Assembly: GCA_000733355.1 (NCBI GenBank) | Contig: JNVV01000042.1 | Coordinates: 97,778-161,777 of the forward strand | Reading direction: 5' to 3' | Source of the DNA: Falciphora oryzae | Lineage: Eukaryota; Ascomycota; Sordariomycetes; Magnaporthales; Magnaporthaceae | Length of the DNA stretch: 64,000 nt | Shown here: piece after piece, positions 53,501 through 64,000 of the stretch | Position numbering within the stretch: the first letter of the stretch is position 1 | Layout: every line of letters begins with the position of its first letter | The notes under the pieces: generated by a model | What the model saw: only the letters and a program-made list of their open reading frames with translations | The model's database searches: none | What the model was told of the DNA's origin: nothing | Made by a program: the position numbers and the translations under genes

Positions 53501-56500
53501 CGCTTGGGAAACTAGCGACTTCGCCCAATCCCAGCAGACTCAGGCTATTCATACGAGATCTTTTCCCATGCTTGCGTCTGGTTGGCCGCGTCTCGGCCCC
53601 AATTTTTTGACAGCGTGAATAAAAGAAAACCGGTCTCGAGGATCGACGTTTTACAGGCAGAAGATACCGTCGCGATGGGAAAAGATCAGACAAACGGTAG
53701 CTTTCCCAAGCCGCTAGACAAGGGCCTCTGACGTTCCTTTGGGGGTTACTGGGGCGTCACGCTTGAGAGCTTCCCATCAAGTCATTGAGCTGAACCCTTT
53801 ATGGTTCTTTGCGTGCTTTCCCTCTGGCCAATTTTCGTGTATGTGGGGTTGTTTCACGCCGTTTCCTCATGGAATGCATCCAATGACCCACCTTGCTTTT
53901 ATTTCGGCTTGTCTTGTCACGCCAATCCTCCGGTTCAAAGCCACGCCCGCTTGGGAGACCCTGAGGGGGTGTAATATCGCCGCAAGGCTCCGTTGGCCTA
54001 TCACTTGACGGCCGGAGGTTCTGCTCCTTTTTTTTCTCTTGTCCCTTCTCCCTTTGTTCGGCGAGGGGTTCACCGCAACTGGTTTTTGACCCTGATCGCG
54101 ATCCCGATTGTCACGGATCTACACCTGGGGACCACCACATGGCACAACCGGCCGTATCCCGCCGCACCTCGCTGCCCGCCGTTGACACGACAGGGCCGGA
54201 TGCTGCGTGCAGGACGCGACGGACACGGCTGGGTGCTCGTGTGCGCTTATTATAGGTGGGTACTGGTGTTTCGGCTTGCCCTCGCCGGTGTGGACCGCGG
54301 AGCTGCTATAATAACTGCCATGATAAGCAGCTCGCAATGGAAGCCCCTGGCCTGCATGGCTACCGGCAGGTCCCAAAAAGAGGGCCGCCGTCTCGACTCC
54401 CGGGCGAGCCGTGACCCCGCGCGGTAGTTGGCATAACCTCGCCGATAAGGAGGAGGCTAGCCTCGAGCTAGTAGGGCGCCCGCCGCGGGTTGATGTCATG
54501 TTTATGTGGTTTTCTGAATGAAACCCATGGCGCTGGCTGTCGTAGGTATGACGGAAGAGGCCAGAAGACCAGCTGAAGGAGGGGACACGCGCCGTGCCGG
54601 AAAATAAAACAACCAACCGATTTTTCCCAACCGCGGACTAAAATTCCCATCCACGCTAAAGATGGGATTTCCAAGGACATGGCATTTTGCTGAATCCTTT
54701 TCTTGATCTGCAACAAACCAATCCGAGGCGCTAATTGGGCGGCCGCAGTCTCAGCATTTCGGCAGGGTGCCGATTTGCCGAGTAAAATAACAGAGGGCTC
54801 CCCTGGCGGATTGGCGAGAATAGAAAACGGGAAGTGTGCCGGAGATCGAGGATCAGGAATCGCAGGGTTTGTTTTCTTCCCAGCGCATGATTATCACGGC
54901 ACGCCGCCAGCCAGCAGCGACTTGCGACCATCCCTCCCGCCTCAACCTCTTGTGACGAAATGTAGCACAAGACAAGGAGGCGGCGAAACAGATGCGTGTC
55001 GGTGCTCGCAGCCTGACGCCAAGCGCGGGATGACTTGTGTGGCACCACCACAGAACAGGCTCTGAACAACCCCACCTCCCACATCCGGAATCTGTGGCTG
55101 GTGCGCTCACAAGCCCCCCTTGTCCAGAGGTCGGGCTCAAGCTTTTTCCTCGCTGGCTGTTAGTGCAGGCTCCTGCGGCTAAGTATCCCTTCCCTTGTCT
55201 GGCAGGCCCGGAGCGTTTTCTCCGGCCAACGTCCCACGAAGACGAAAGAGCACAGGCTGGGAGGGAGCGCCCCCTGCCTCACGGCCATTGAAGCCCACTC
55301 CGCGGGGATGTTTGCTATGCCCCTTCTGCAGAGTTTTCTTACCCAACAAATGTCCACCTTACCAACCGTGGCAAAACATGCTTCTCGGTCATTTCCCCTC
55401 CCTCTGTGACTGTCCGGAAATTGCACGGCGTGGCAGAACTGTCAGGGTGACGTATGTACGTGGCGTTTTGTGGCCCGGGACAGATTTGTGAACAAGGAGG
55501 TCGTGGCAGACTCCTGGTAGACAGGGACTTCGCATGTACACAAACTTGCCCAGCTGGCACTGGTTGTTTGGTGTGGCGGTCCGCCCAAGGGCAAGCCATG
55601 TGCAAGCCCCCTATTACGGGCTGCCAAGGGTCTCCGCCAGAAGATGAAGTCCTAATCACGTACCGGCGGGCCAGTAGGGGTAGTACACTTTGTGGCGGCC
55701 CCTACCTACTAGGCGCCAAAGCTCGGTACGTAGAATAGAGTTGCGGAGAGACGGCGAAAAAGCAGCCTCTCAAGTTCCAGTCCGCGGGGAAGACAGCCGG
55801 CGGTGGCTGGGGAAAGTCAACGAACTCAAGTCAGCAACAGGAGGCGTGCTCAAGTAAGCTTCTGCCGCGGCGCCAGCCATCTCGAACCTTTGTGGCTCGG
55901 CATCTCTGGTAATCTGTCCGCGCCGCGTGTTATAAGCTGTGTCCTTACTGTCGTTTCCTCGCAGCTGGCAAGCACGCCGGGACGGCAAGCTCGGCCCGCG
56001 GGTGCCTTCCATGCTGGAAGCTGCTCACTGGGTACCAGACACGCCGTGTCTCGTTTCGCACCACGGCTGATGCCTCTTCGAAACCTGCTCTGGTCCAAGA
56101 CGGCGAGGCAGGCCCTTTCCTCGCTTGCCATCCTGAACGCAGGGATGACTAGTCTGTGCGATCAATGGCAGCTGCGTGGTTCCTCCTCGTTCTCCTCCTC
56201 TTGTTTCCCTTCAGACCATGATACTTGCTCGTGCAGATTACCAGTCCTGTCCTGCGCCGGGTGTACGGGACCTGTGTGCTGCAGAGAAGCAACCCGGTAT
56301 CTTGGCAAGGGGAAGCGAGGAGCTGAGGTTGTCCTGGTCCGATTCGTCGGTGACGGATGCTGCACTCCAAGCAACCGCATTGCCGACTCACCCCCTTCTC
56401 CTCATTCTGTACGGCGCCCAGAACGCCATTAGCTGCCAACTTTCCTGCTTTCGTTTCATTTGCATTTGGCCACTGGAGCGTTTGGGCAGAGGCAGACACC

Positions 56501-59017
56501 ACCTCTGGCGACCCCCAGAGGTGGTCTAGGCGGAGAAGCTCACACGTACCACTCAAGTCAGATGTCATACCAGCACAGTACATGTCTCCCGAACTCTCTA
56601 CAACCAGACAGTGGCGAATGGCGGCTGCGGGGTTCCATCTTGGGGCCGAGACGCTGCAGATTGGAGTGGCTGTGCATTTCCTCGGCAACGAACATTCGCC
56701 TGCGTGCCAGTGTTTGTCCGCTGCTGGTTAGAGGCTGCGGGGAGATCTCTTGCGCCAGGCGTGCCGGAACGACAAGGACAAGGCTCGCTCGGAACCAGAG
56801 CTGGGATAAAGCTAGACTGAAGCTTAGCTGTGGCCAGCCAACCCGCCAGCTTCTGAAGGACCAGGATAGCTCAAAGCCAAATTGGGCGGAGAGGGGGTTT
56901 CCCTCGCAGATATGAACATGACACGAGCGAGCAATGGTTCGCGCGAGGGCGTGGGGAGCTTGACATGGAATGGCATGCCAAACACTGCGCTCTGCGAAAG
57001 AAACCGAGGCTCAAATGGCATCCCGCCTTTTCGCGCATTTTTGTCGGTAAGTGGGACCGGTTCGGTGGGACCCCGGCGGGAGGGCCAGTGGATCTGGCCC
57101 CCGCCAGACAGGCACGGCGAACAGGGCCCAGTCTCGTTCGACATCAGAATGACTTGCCTGCACCATCAGCTCCGGTCCGTAGGCCCAGATTAATACACGG
57201 AACACCGTCCGGCACGACTCGGTCGGAGAGGCGAACAGGACAGCATGCCAACCGCCCGGCACAGTCGTGCCAAGAATATACCCGTTGGCGTGGGGGAAAA
57301 CGAGGATCAGGGTGCGCAAACAAGAGGAAAAAACGGCCCCGAAGAGACGAGACCGCGACAGAATAGAACACGAAAAGCAAGCAGCACGCAATCCGAGGGA
57401 GGGGTCCAAGCGCTTGACTTTTGCCTGCCTGCCTGCACCGCATCGGGCCACTCCAGCAGCCTGGCCGGTCGAATCTTGCACGTCTAATCTTATTTTTAAT
57501 CCTCGCCAGTTGCCTCCGTCCGTGGATTCCTGCTTGCCAACAGGCGCGTTCGCCTTCATAGCTCCTTCCCGTCCACTCCTACCCCGCCCGCAGCTTCTCT
57601 TGACAGCGGGTGTGACACCAATGCGCTAGCAGGCAGACAGCTCCAGTTTCTTGGGAGCAGCGGGCACCTTGTGTGGAGCCCCAGCGTCCCCATGCCGCTT
57701 TGGGCCGAGCGGTGCCAGGCACTGGCAGTCAATGGGTCAATGGGGCAGGGGTGGTACTTGGGCAAGCTCCTCCGTCATAACACCTAACAACCCAGGCAGA
57801 ACGATCGAGATCGATCGACACGGGGCTTGTGCCAATGGAGAGCTTTCTCCCACGCCTTTCTCGAATCGACTTCTCTCGGCCCTTTGCCTCCTCTGCTGCC
57901 ACCCCTTGTCCGCATTGGGCTAACCGCCTCGATCAAATAAATGCCTTTCCATTGGGTTCGATGCCCAGACAGGCAGGTACCTCGGCCGGTGCAGCCAGCC
58001 TGTGTCTCTATTTTATCGTCGTTTGTTTTATTTGTCTTCGTCCACTTCCTCCTGCGCGCGTCCACGGCACACGCCCCCTCCCCTTAGCAGAATGGGACCC
58101 CCGGCTCGGGTATCAGAGTACCAGGCTCGATGCGGCACCACGCACCGCGGGTCCCTGCCTGCCCTGTTTCCCTGCAACCGGTCGTTTTGCTCCTGTTCTC
58201 GCCATACAGCCTCTGCACTACAGCGGGGGGTGCCGGCAAGGACCAGCACACCCGCTTCTCGCCTTATATCTATTCACGCCTGCCCTCACTTTCGTCCTCA
58301 CCAGCGCGAGGGACACGGGCAACATCAACCGGCCGACCTCGCTCGACCCAATTCGCTTCAAAAAGCCTTGTCACCTCCTCACGCGTTCCCACAAAGTCGC
58401 GCCTCTTCTTTGTGATCCCTTCCTAGCAGATCTCACACTCTTCGGCTGTTATCGACACCATAACCCTCCCCCAGCCGCGCGCGTTCTTCCTTGTGCCCTA
58501 ACGGTAACCATCTTTCACGCCACCTCAACGAGCATCCACCGAGGAAACACCGGCGCACACTTTGCCTCGAGACCCTGAGGTCCTGGGCCCGCTGTTATAG
58601 ACTTTCCAAGCGTTGAAAATCTTGGGATCCGCCAGCACCCAAGCCCTCGAAAGTGCCTTTTCCTTTTAGGGTTGCCTCTCCGTTATCCCACGAGCAAGTC
58701 TTTGTGTCATACACTCCTCATCGAAGATATAACCCTGTGATCTTCCACCTTCAAGGCTCCAGTAATCTGTTCCCGGAGCTCATCAGAGCGAGCCCCTTAC
58801 TTGGAGTGGTTTCAGTCATACGGAATAGCTCCCTTGTGGAGCGCCTCCCCGGTAGCGCCTGATCATCAACCGCTTCAACCCCCCGGAGTCCCTCCCAGGC
58901 TCCAATCCGACAGCCAGGAGGTAGCTGCGGGAGCTACTGCCAGTTCGAGCCTCCGTGCTCGACGCTCTCCGCATCCTCTCCGGGGGAGCGAGCAGAATTT
59001 TTCGCTCAGACCATTTA
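50563..59017. other. About 8.4 kb without a supported gene
   Basis: Many short overlapping frames exist on both strands, but none has signal, domain or coherent protein character. Low-complexity runs (a T run near 50884-50899, A runs) are scattered, and one small assembly gap is present. From about 57.8 kb the plus strand becomes CT-rich with several short upstream frames, as expected for a long 5' leader or promoter of the gene at 59018. Large upstream regions are typical of regulatory genes in fungi; a non-coding RNA is possible but not shown. Confidence 0.5.
51575..51615. other. Assembly gap (41 N)
   Basis: A run of N inside the gene-free region. Flanks are not obviously repetitive. Confidence 0.95.
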
Positions 59018-60777
59018 ATGCCTAAACGATATCCCGATGCCTCAAACGCGATGGCCGTGGACAGGGTCCAAAGAAAGGTATGCGCCCTCTTCTTCTAGCA
59101 CGCAAGGGCGGGTGGTGGTGGCGTGGGCAGTTTCGCTTGGTCTCTTTCAGTCAGATAGATTCTCGAATTTCATGCCTGGCGCATACGTTCAACCACCCGT
59201 GTCCCCATGTTTCCGTCCGGGGCTCCATGAAATACCCCCAAGACGCTGTTTCGATCTTGTCGGGGTTTTGCATTACAGGGGTTTGTACCGATCACCGAAT
59301 CTCTCCTGTATCCTTTCCTGTACCTTTTCCTATCTCCCTTCTATCCATGCTTCTGTCCTTGTCAGTCGCTCGCCAGGAATCACTTTACACATCCCTCTTT
59401 CTAACCGAATGATTATATATCACATCACAGACGGAGCGTTCTCACGAGGAGAACCAGGAGCGGGCCTACATTGCGGCTTCCCGGCGAGCCGATCGTAGTA
59501 TCGAGGCGCGCGTTCAGTCGGCGCGTATGGCCTCGGACATCCATAAAAGGCGGACCGGAAAGGGATTCAAGATATCTGAGGAGATTGTCATGAAAGAGGA
59601 GATGTACGAGGAGGAGGAGGACGACCTCCCACGCTATCGCACCTTGGCTGCGCTTGCGCAGCATCCTCCGAGCTCGGCTGACATCAGCGAGCGCCTGAGC
59701 CACCTCGTTGCCAGCGACATTGGGATGGGCAAGCTCGCCCGCATGCGCGAGATCGAGCGCCAGTTCGAGGAGAGTTTCCCTAACGCCATCCGCCTGTCTC
59801 AGAGCAGCTACCTGGGACAGGTTGGCCCTCGACACCCATTTCAGCACCATCAGCAGCACCACCACCACCACCAGCAGGAGCCCCCAAACCGCGGATACTC
59901 GCACTCGCCAATGCTCGACTATGCGTCCCAGTACGCTAGGGAGCGTGCCCAGTCCATCAGCCAAGTATCGGTCGGTCCCGATATGGCGACGCGGCGCCAT
60001 ACAATCGCTGCCGGCATGGTCTCCCACCATAACCTCAATCCTCATCTACAGGCCAGTGGCTTAGGTGATGACACTGGGAGCAGCAGCTTGTCACCTCCTG
60101 CCTTGACCCCCGGCGCGGTCGGTAGCAGCGGAAGCAGCAGCAGTGGTGGCAACGGCATCGAGACGCCCGTGACCACGCAGTACCAGTCCAACTTCACGAC
60201 CTCGACTTCCTTCGCGAGCATTCCTGCGACAACATCCATGGATGGATTCGGAAGCGTGGTCATATCGTCTAGCGCCAACCGCATGCCCTACCTGTACCAG
60301 CCTCATTCCACAACCAGCTTTCACTCGGCCGAGGCGGGTGGGGATGGCGTGGACCAAGTGCTGGGCAGCGGCTGGAACGACGAGAGCGTCTTCTATCGAG
60401 AGCCCGAGATGTACCCCCGCGACATGGACCTGGAGACGAGAGACGCCTGTGGCGGCTGCTTCGAACAGCGACCCCCGTCGGCCGCTGACAGCGTAGGTAT
60501 ACCGCACTCGCTCAAGGCCCACCACCCCCCTCATCAACCCTCTTTGGCTGTGAGCAGTGCGGCAGACGACTACTTTAACCATCCTGCCACCGCAACCGCT
60601 GGTCCTGCCTTATCTAGGTTCGAGGGCACGTCCGGTCACCGCAGCGTTGTCGTTACACCTGGCACAGATGGCATTGAGGCATTCTTCGACATGGAGCAGT
60701 ATTCGCAGTCTGCGGCTGCTGCTGCTGCGGCGGCTGCTGCTACGGCTGCTGCCTGGAACAACCACAGCCAAGGTTAG
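59018..60777 (+). CDS. Conserved fungal protein with basic N-terminal block and disordered Ser/Gln/His-rich tail
   Basis: Two exons: 59018-59077 and 59431-60777, giving 468 residues; the intron is GT-AG and unusually long for this window (353 bases). Joining gives MPKRYPDASNAMAVDRVQRK followed by TERSHEENQERAYIAASRRA. This N-terminal block, with ADRSIEARVQSARMASDIHKRR, TGKGFKISEEIVMKEEMYEE and an acidic EEEEDDLPRYR, is strongly conserved in Pezizomycotina proteins of unknown function. The rest is low-complexity: a His/Gln run at about 141-155, Ser/Gly tracts, and a run of alanines near the C-terminus. This composition suggests a nuclear regulatory protein, but no DNA-binding domain is evident. 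The large upstream region fits a regulated gene. Confidence 0.82.
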
Positions 60778-63513
60778 ATGGCTCGGGGGCATGGGAATGG
60801 CGGGCAACGCATCTAGTCCCTTGGACATTCTCTCTCCATCGACGCCATCGACAGACATACACAGATCAAGCCAAGACCCAGTTGCCGCGTCGCACTGGGT
60901 GTGTGGAGTCGTGTCCGATGCAGCGATACCTAAACGCTGCCGGCCACGCTGGCCACCCCCAAGTCTAGCACAACATCGGTCGCCATTTCCCGTTGCCCCC
61001 AATCCACGCGCTCGACTTAACGTCTAGAGCCGCTTGGTTTAGTGGAACACAATGGCTCTTGATTGAGGGGACAAGCATCTCAACTAGCACTTGTGACTGG
61101 CCCCCTTCCATTTGTCCTTTCGATTTCCTATCCCCAGCAAACATCAATTTGGAGCAGATCAACTCGCAGAGCAACAGGGGAAAAAAAGAGAAACACAGCA
61201 CAAAACACCCCTTTGATTCGAAAGCACTTTCTACTTTGACACACACTCCCCGTAATAGTGTCCGCCGTAACAGAAACATTATCTGTTCGGACACTATCCT
61301 CGCACTCTTTCTGTCAGGTTTCTTTTGTTTTGACACGTTTTCGGGTTTCCGTGGTTTTCTGGGTTTCGAGCACATTTGGAGATCAGCATCCTTATTTGCC
61401 GCGGACTTGCTGTCTTGCGTCTTCAAAACAAGGCTGCGATCACCTTTGCAGCACGCGGCGGGGGCGTACGCCGCGTTCCTGTCCCTTACTGAGGACAAGG
61501 CTGAGGCGGGGATTTAATCAGGTGCCAGCCGGCTCCCGGCCTCTGAAGATTCTTCAGGGAACAGGAGGACGGGCTTCAGCATTCAGCTTTTTCGGCCTAT
61601 TGTCCTTGTTTTCCTCCCTTATTTCTCCTTTGTCTTTCTTTTTGCGGCCCGAGCGACGAAAAGTACACAAAACATCCGCAAGGGATCACGAAACGCACAA
61701 CGGCAAAAACCATGGGAAGGGAACTGGGAAACACTTTGATGAAGCCATGATACACACAGCATTTTGGTTGGGAACATACCACGGCGCATTTCCCCTCGTT
61801 GGCGCAAGGGAGACAGCGGAGCATGTGCGGTTATACACGGATCGGGCAACACATGCATCGGAAGGGGAAACTTTTCTCGGAGGTTTTCGGCCCATTTCTT
61901 GGGAATCTGCGACTTTTTTTTCCCTCTGTTTCCTTTTATCATTTCCTTTTGTCGCGAAACTAAGATACCACACGTGCGCTTAGAAGACGATGTCAATCCT
62001 ATCAGCAATAAATACCCTCACAAAATTCCATCCCATACGGGGTCGAGTCTAGATTGTGGTTTGGTGAACTTGGTGGTCGCCGTCGTGAAAGTTGAGTTGT
62101 GACGACGACAAGGCTCGGACGCATCTCAGGGGTAAGTAAGGCTGGCTGGCTGCTGCCGCGCTGCTCCTGCGTTCAGCTCGGAGACGCCGACGCCTCTTCC
62201 AAGCCTCCGTGCACGCCTAAAAAAGCACCCCTGAAGAAAAAGGTCTCCCTTCAAGTGGCCCCTGCGCTCCCGCGATGCCATCTGCGCGCCTCTTGAGAGG
62301 GTTTTGTGCTTGATTCTTTTTCAAGCCCTGGGTCTCCACCTTGACCAAATCTTCCGGGGTTCAAAGAACGCCGTCGATCCTTGGGTTTTGCGGGGAGATG
62401 GATGTTTCGTGAAACCGTTGGGACTCCGGCGATCGGCGGCCGAACGGGAATGTGACGACGGCGGGTCGCAGCGAAAAAAAAACTCTCCGGCGGGCGGCGG
62501 TCGAAGATCCAACCTTGACCTCCGGGGCGGAGCGCCTTTGCCGCCTTTCATTCGACGACCTGTCTTTAGAGGTTTGCCCCAACTTCCATGGCAGTCGCTC
62601 GCCTTTGTCGTTCTCTGACACCCGAGTTCGCGGCCCAGGAGGCGGGAGTTCGTCCGGGATGCATAGGCTAGCGCGAAGCTGAAGCAGACAAAGGAAGATG
62701 AAAATGACATAGGCGCAGCTACTATCAAAGAAAGAAAGAAAAGAAAAGAGGACACAGGAAATTAGGCGGGTGAAACGGGGGTTTTGTCGACAAAGAAGCT
62801 GGTCGAATCTCACATTGCGAGAGACTACACGTTTACTCGCCCGGCCCATGAAAGGGAGGAAACAGACGGGGGAAGTCGCCGAGATGAAACATTTTGAGGG
62901 GAGGCTTCTAGAAGGTTCGAGGAGAGCACAGGTCAAGCGACTGGGCTGCTCTCGGGGGACAGGAAAGAAAAGATCACGGCCCTTTCCGCGATATCACAAT
63001 ATGGAGGTCAAAGAAACCGGCTGTAGAAAGATCGAAGGCCGATGATAATATGACAGGGCCATTGTTCTCTCGCACATCTCCGGCCGGGCAGGGCCGCGGC
63101 GCGTGGGCTTGGTTAAAAGCCAGAGCAGTCCGGACGACGGAGAGGAAGAGCGGAGGACACACAGCTCTCCCGCAAGTATCATACGCAGCCTCCCCCGCGC
63201 GTATCACACGCACCTCTCTCGCAAGGACCATAAAGTCCTCCCTGCCAGACCCGTTCCTCCATCAGCTCCCAATCCTCTCCAAGCACGACTTGTGTGCCAA
63301 AGACCACAAAAAGCTCTGCCTCGCTTCTCCGCCGTTCCTCACCAACAAGGCTCCCCACCCGCCTACCTACCTACCACTCGACGCCCCGCCAGCCCACAAG
63401 TCGGCAGTCATCCAAGAGACATAGAGAAGAAACAAGAACGAGCGCCCATCACACTCAAAGCACACCACCCGACCACCTAGCCACCTACCCGTCTTACCAA
63501 CAAGGCCAGAACG
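60778..63513. other. 2.7 kb intergenic region, no supported gene
   Basis: Likely a long 3' UTR of the preceding gene, then the promoter and leader of the small ORF at 63514. A CCTACCTACCTACC run at about 63362-63375 precedes that ORF. Frames of up to 241 codons overlap on both strands and look random. Confidence 0.45.
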
Positions 63514-63744
63514 ATGGGTCGGAGCGGCTACGAGACGACCGCCATGGGCCCGCACGGCACCGCCGCCAGCCTCGACCCGGCCTGGTCGTACGCCGCTGTG
63601 CCCCCGCCGAACCGCAAGGAGCAGACGGCGCTGAGGAGGGCCGACGCCGCCGCGGCGTCCAAGAAGAGCGGCGGCGGGAAGAGCAGTGGCGGCGGCAGCA
63701 GCAGTGGCGGCCAGCAGCAGGGATCGTCGCCGAGCCAGCGGTAG
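63514..63744 (+). CDS. Small 76-residue Ser/Gly/Gln-rich protein of unknown function
   Basis: The ORF starts MGRSGYETTAMGPHGTAAS and continues LDPAWSYAAVPPPNRKEQ, an Ala/Lys helix-like part, then a low-complexity tail of Ser/Gly and Gln. No signal peptide or domain is seen. The preceding CT/AC-rich leader and the non-random N-terminal half suggest a real gene. It could also be the first exon of a longer gene, but a TAG follows directly in frame. Moderate confidence. Confidence 0.5.
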   Translation: MGRSGYETTAMGPHGTAASLDPAWSYAAVPPPNRKEQTALRRADAAAASKKSGGGKSSGGGSSSGGQQQGSSPSQR

Positions 63745-64000
63745 AGACGCGGCGCGGCACCTCTCGGTTTCTTCTTTTTGCTTAGTTTTTTGGTTCTCGA
63801 GTGTAAGTTGGCCGGCCTCGGGGGGCTCGCGATCCTACCTATGCTTATAGAAGGAGTAGTACTGACGTGGCTTGTATTTGTCTCTAGAACCGACTCCTGT
63901 CCCTGCCATCGCGGTCAAGAGGATGGCATCGTCGAACATATCATCCGCAGACGGGGGCAACTCTCTGTTTACGCGCCTCTGAACAGACTGGACTTTCAAC
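63745..64000. other. 3' flank of the small ORF to the window edge
   Basis: Only 256 bases; no further feature is supported. Confidence 0.4.

Noticed and set aside
57829..58578. Plus-strand ORF of 249 codons before the gene at 59018
   Set aside because: Pro/His/Ser-rich with no domain, and it lies in a CT-rich leader-like region. A small upstream frame remains possible, but a real protein is not supported.
60993..61983. Overlapping plus-strand ORFs after the gene at 59018
   Set aside because: Low-complexity Phe/Ser-rich translation in a T-rich stretch, more likely 3' UTR.

Overview
The window looks like nuclear DNA of a filamentous ascomycete (Pezizomycotina, probably Sordariomycetes). It is GC-rich, with single genes on both strands, short GT-AG introns (mostly 54-130 nt), and families typical of this group: AA9 lytic polysaccharide monooxygenase, RTA1-like and SAT4-type membrane proteins, a Ste6-like ABC exporter and small cysteine-rich secreted proteins. 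I recognised no transposon ORF, CRISPR array, origin or rRNA. There are two assembly gaps, at 13964-14167 and 51575-51615.

Layout. 1-7.4 kb: a divergent pair of genes of unknown function (a minus-strand gene running off the left edge, and a plus-strand 854-residue protein). Next to it lie decayed fragments of a second copy of the same pair, in the same orientation, then a frame-broken ORF with an internal repeat. 10.0-12.8 kb: a four-exon PaxM-type FAD monooxygenase fused to a multi-pass membrane region. 13.3-16.5 kb: two secreted-protein genes on the minus strand, one holding an assembly gap and one holding two in-frame stops. 17.6-20.8 kb: a GNAT acetyltransferase and an RTA1-like membrane protein. 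23.1 kb: a ten-cysteine secreted protein. 25.2-27.1 kb: an MFS drug/proton antiporter. 28.8-35.5 kb: a PBDC1-family protein and a full-length Ste6-type ABC transporter. 36.2-37.0 kb: an AA9 LPMO. 37.6-37.9 kb: two tRNA-Val genes (CAC and AAC). 39.5-42.8 kb: a cysteine-containing secreted protein and a SETD6/Rkm4-type SET methyltransferase. 44.0-45.5 kb: a repetitive secretory precursor with nine segments framed by dibasic sites. 46.8-50.6 kb: a secreted alpha/beta hydrolase and a SAT4-type membrane protein. 50.6-59.0 kb: about 8.4 kb with no supportable gene. 59.0-60.8 kb: a conserved fungal nuclear-type protein. 63.5 kb: a 76-residue small protein.

The genes do not form an evident pathway or a complete secondary-metabolite cluster; no PKS, NRPS or prenyltransferase is present. 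The clearest candidate for an undescribed system is the dibasic-processed multipeptide precursor at 43953-45509. It encodes four copies of one hydrophobic-amphipathic peptide, two copies of a second, two proline/aromatic-rich peptides and one short one, all separated by acidic spacers. The precursor architecture resembles Kex2-processed fungal peptide precursors such as Ustilago Rep1 and Candida Ece1. The duplicated and decayed divergent gene pair at the left end is the second notable item.

Exon boundaries were set by hand from splice consensus, reading frame and family alignment from memory. In the multi-exon genes described, the exon lengths add up to a whole number of codons.
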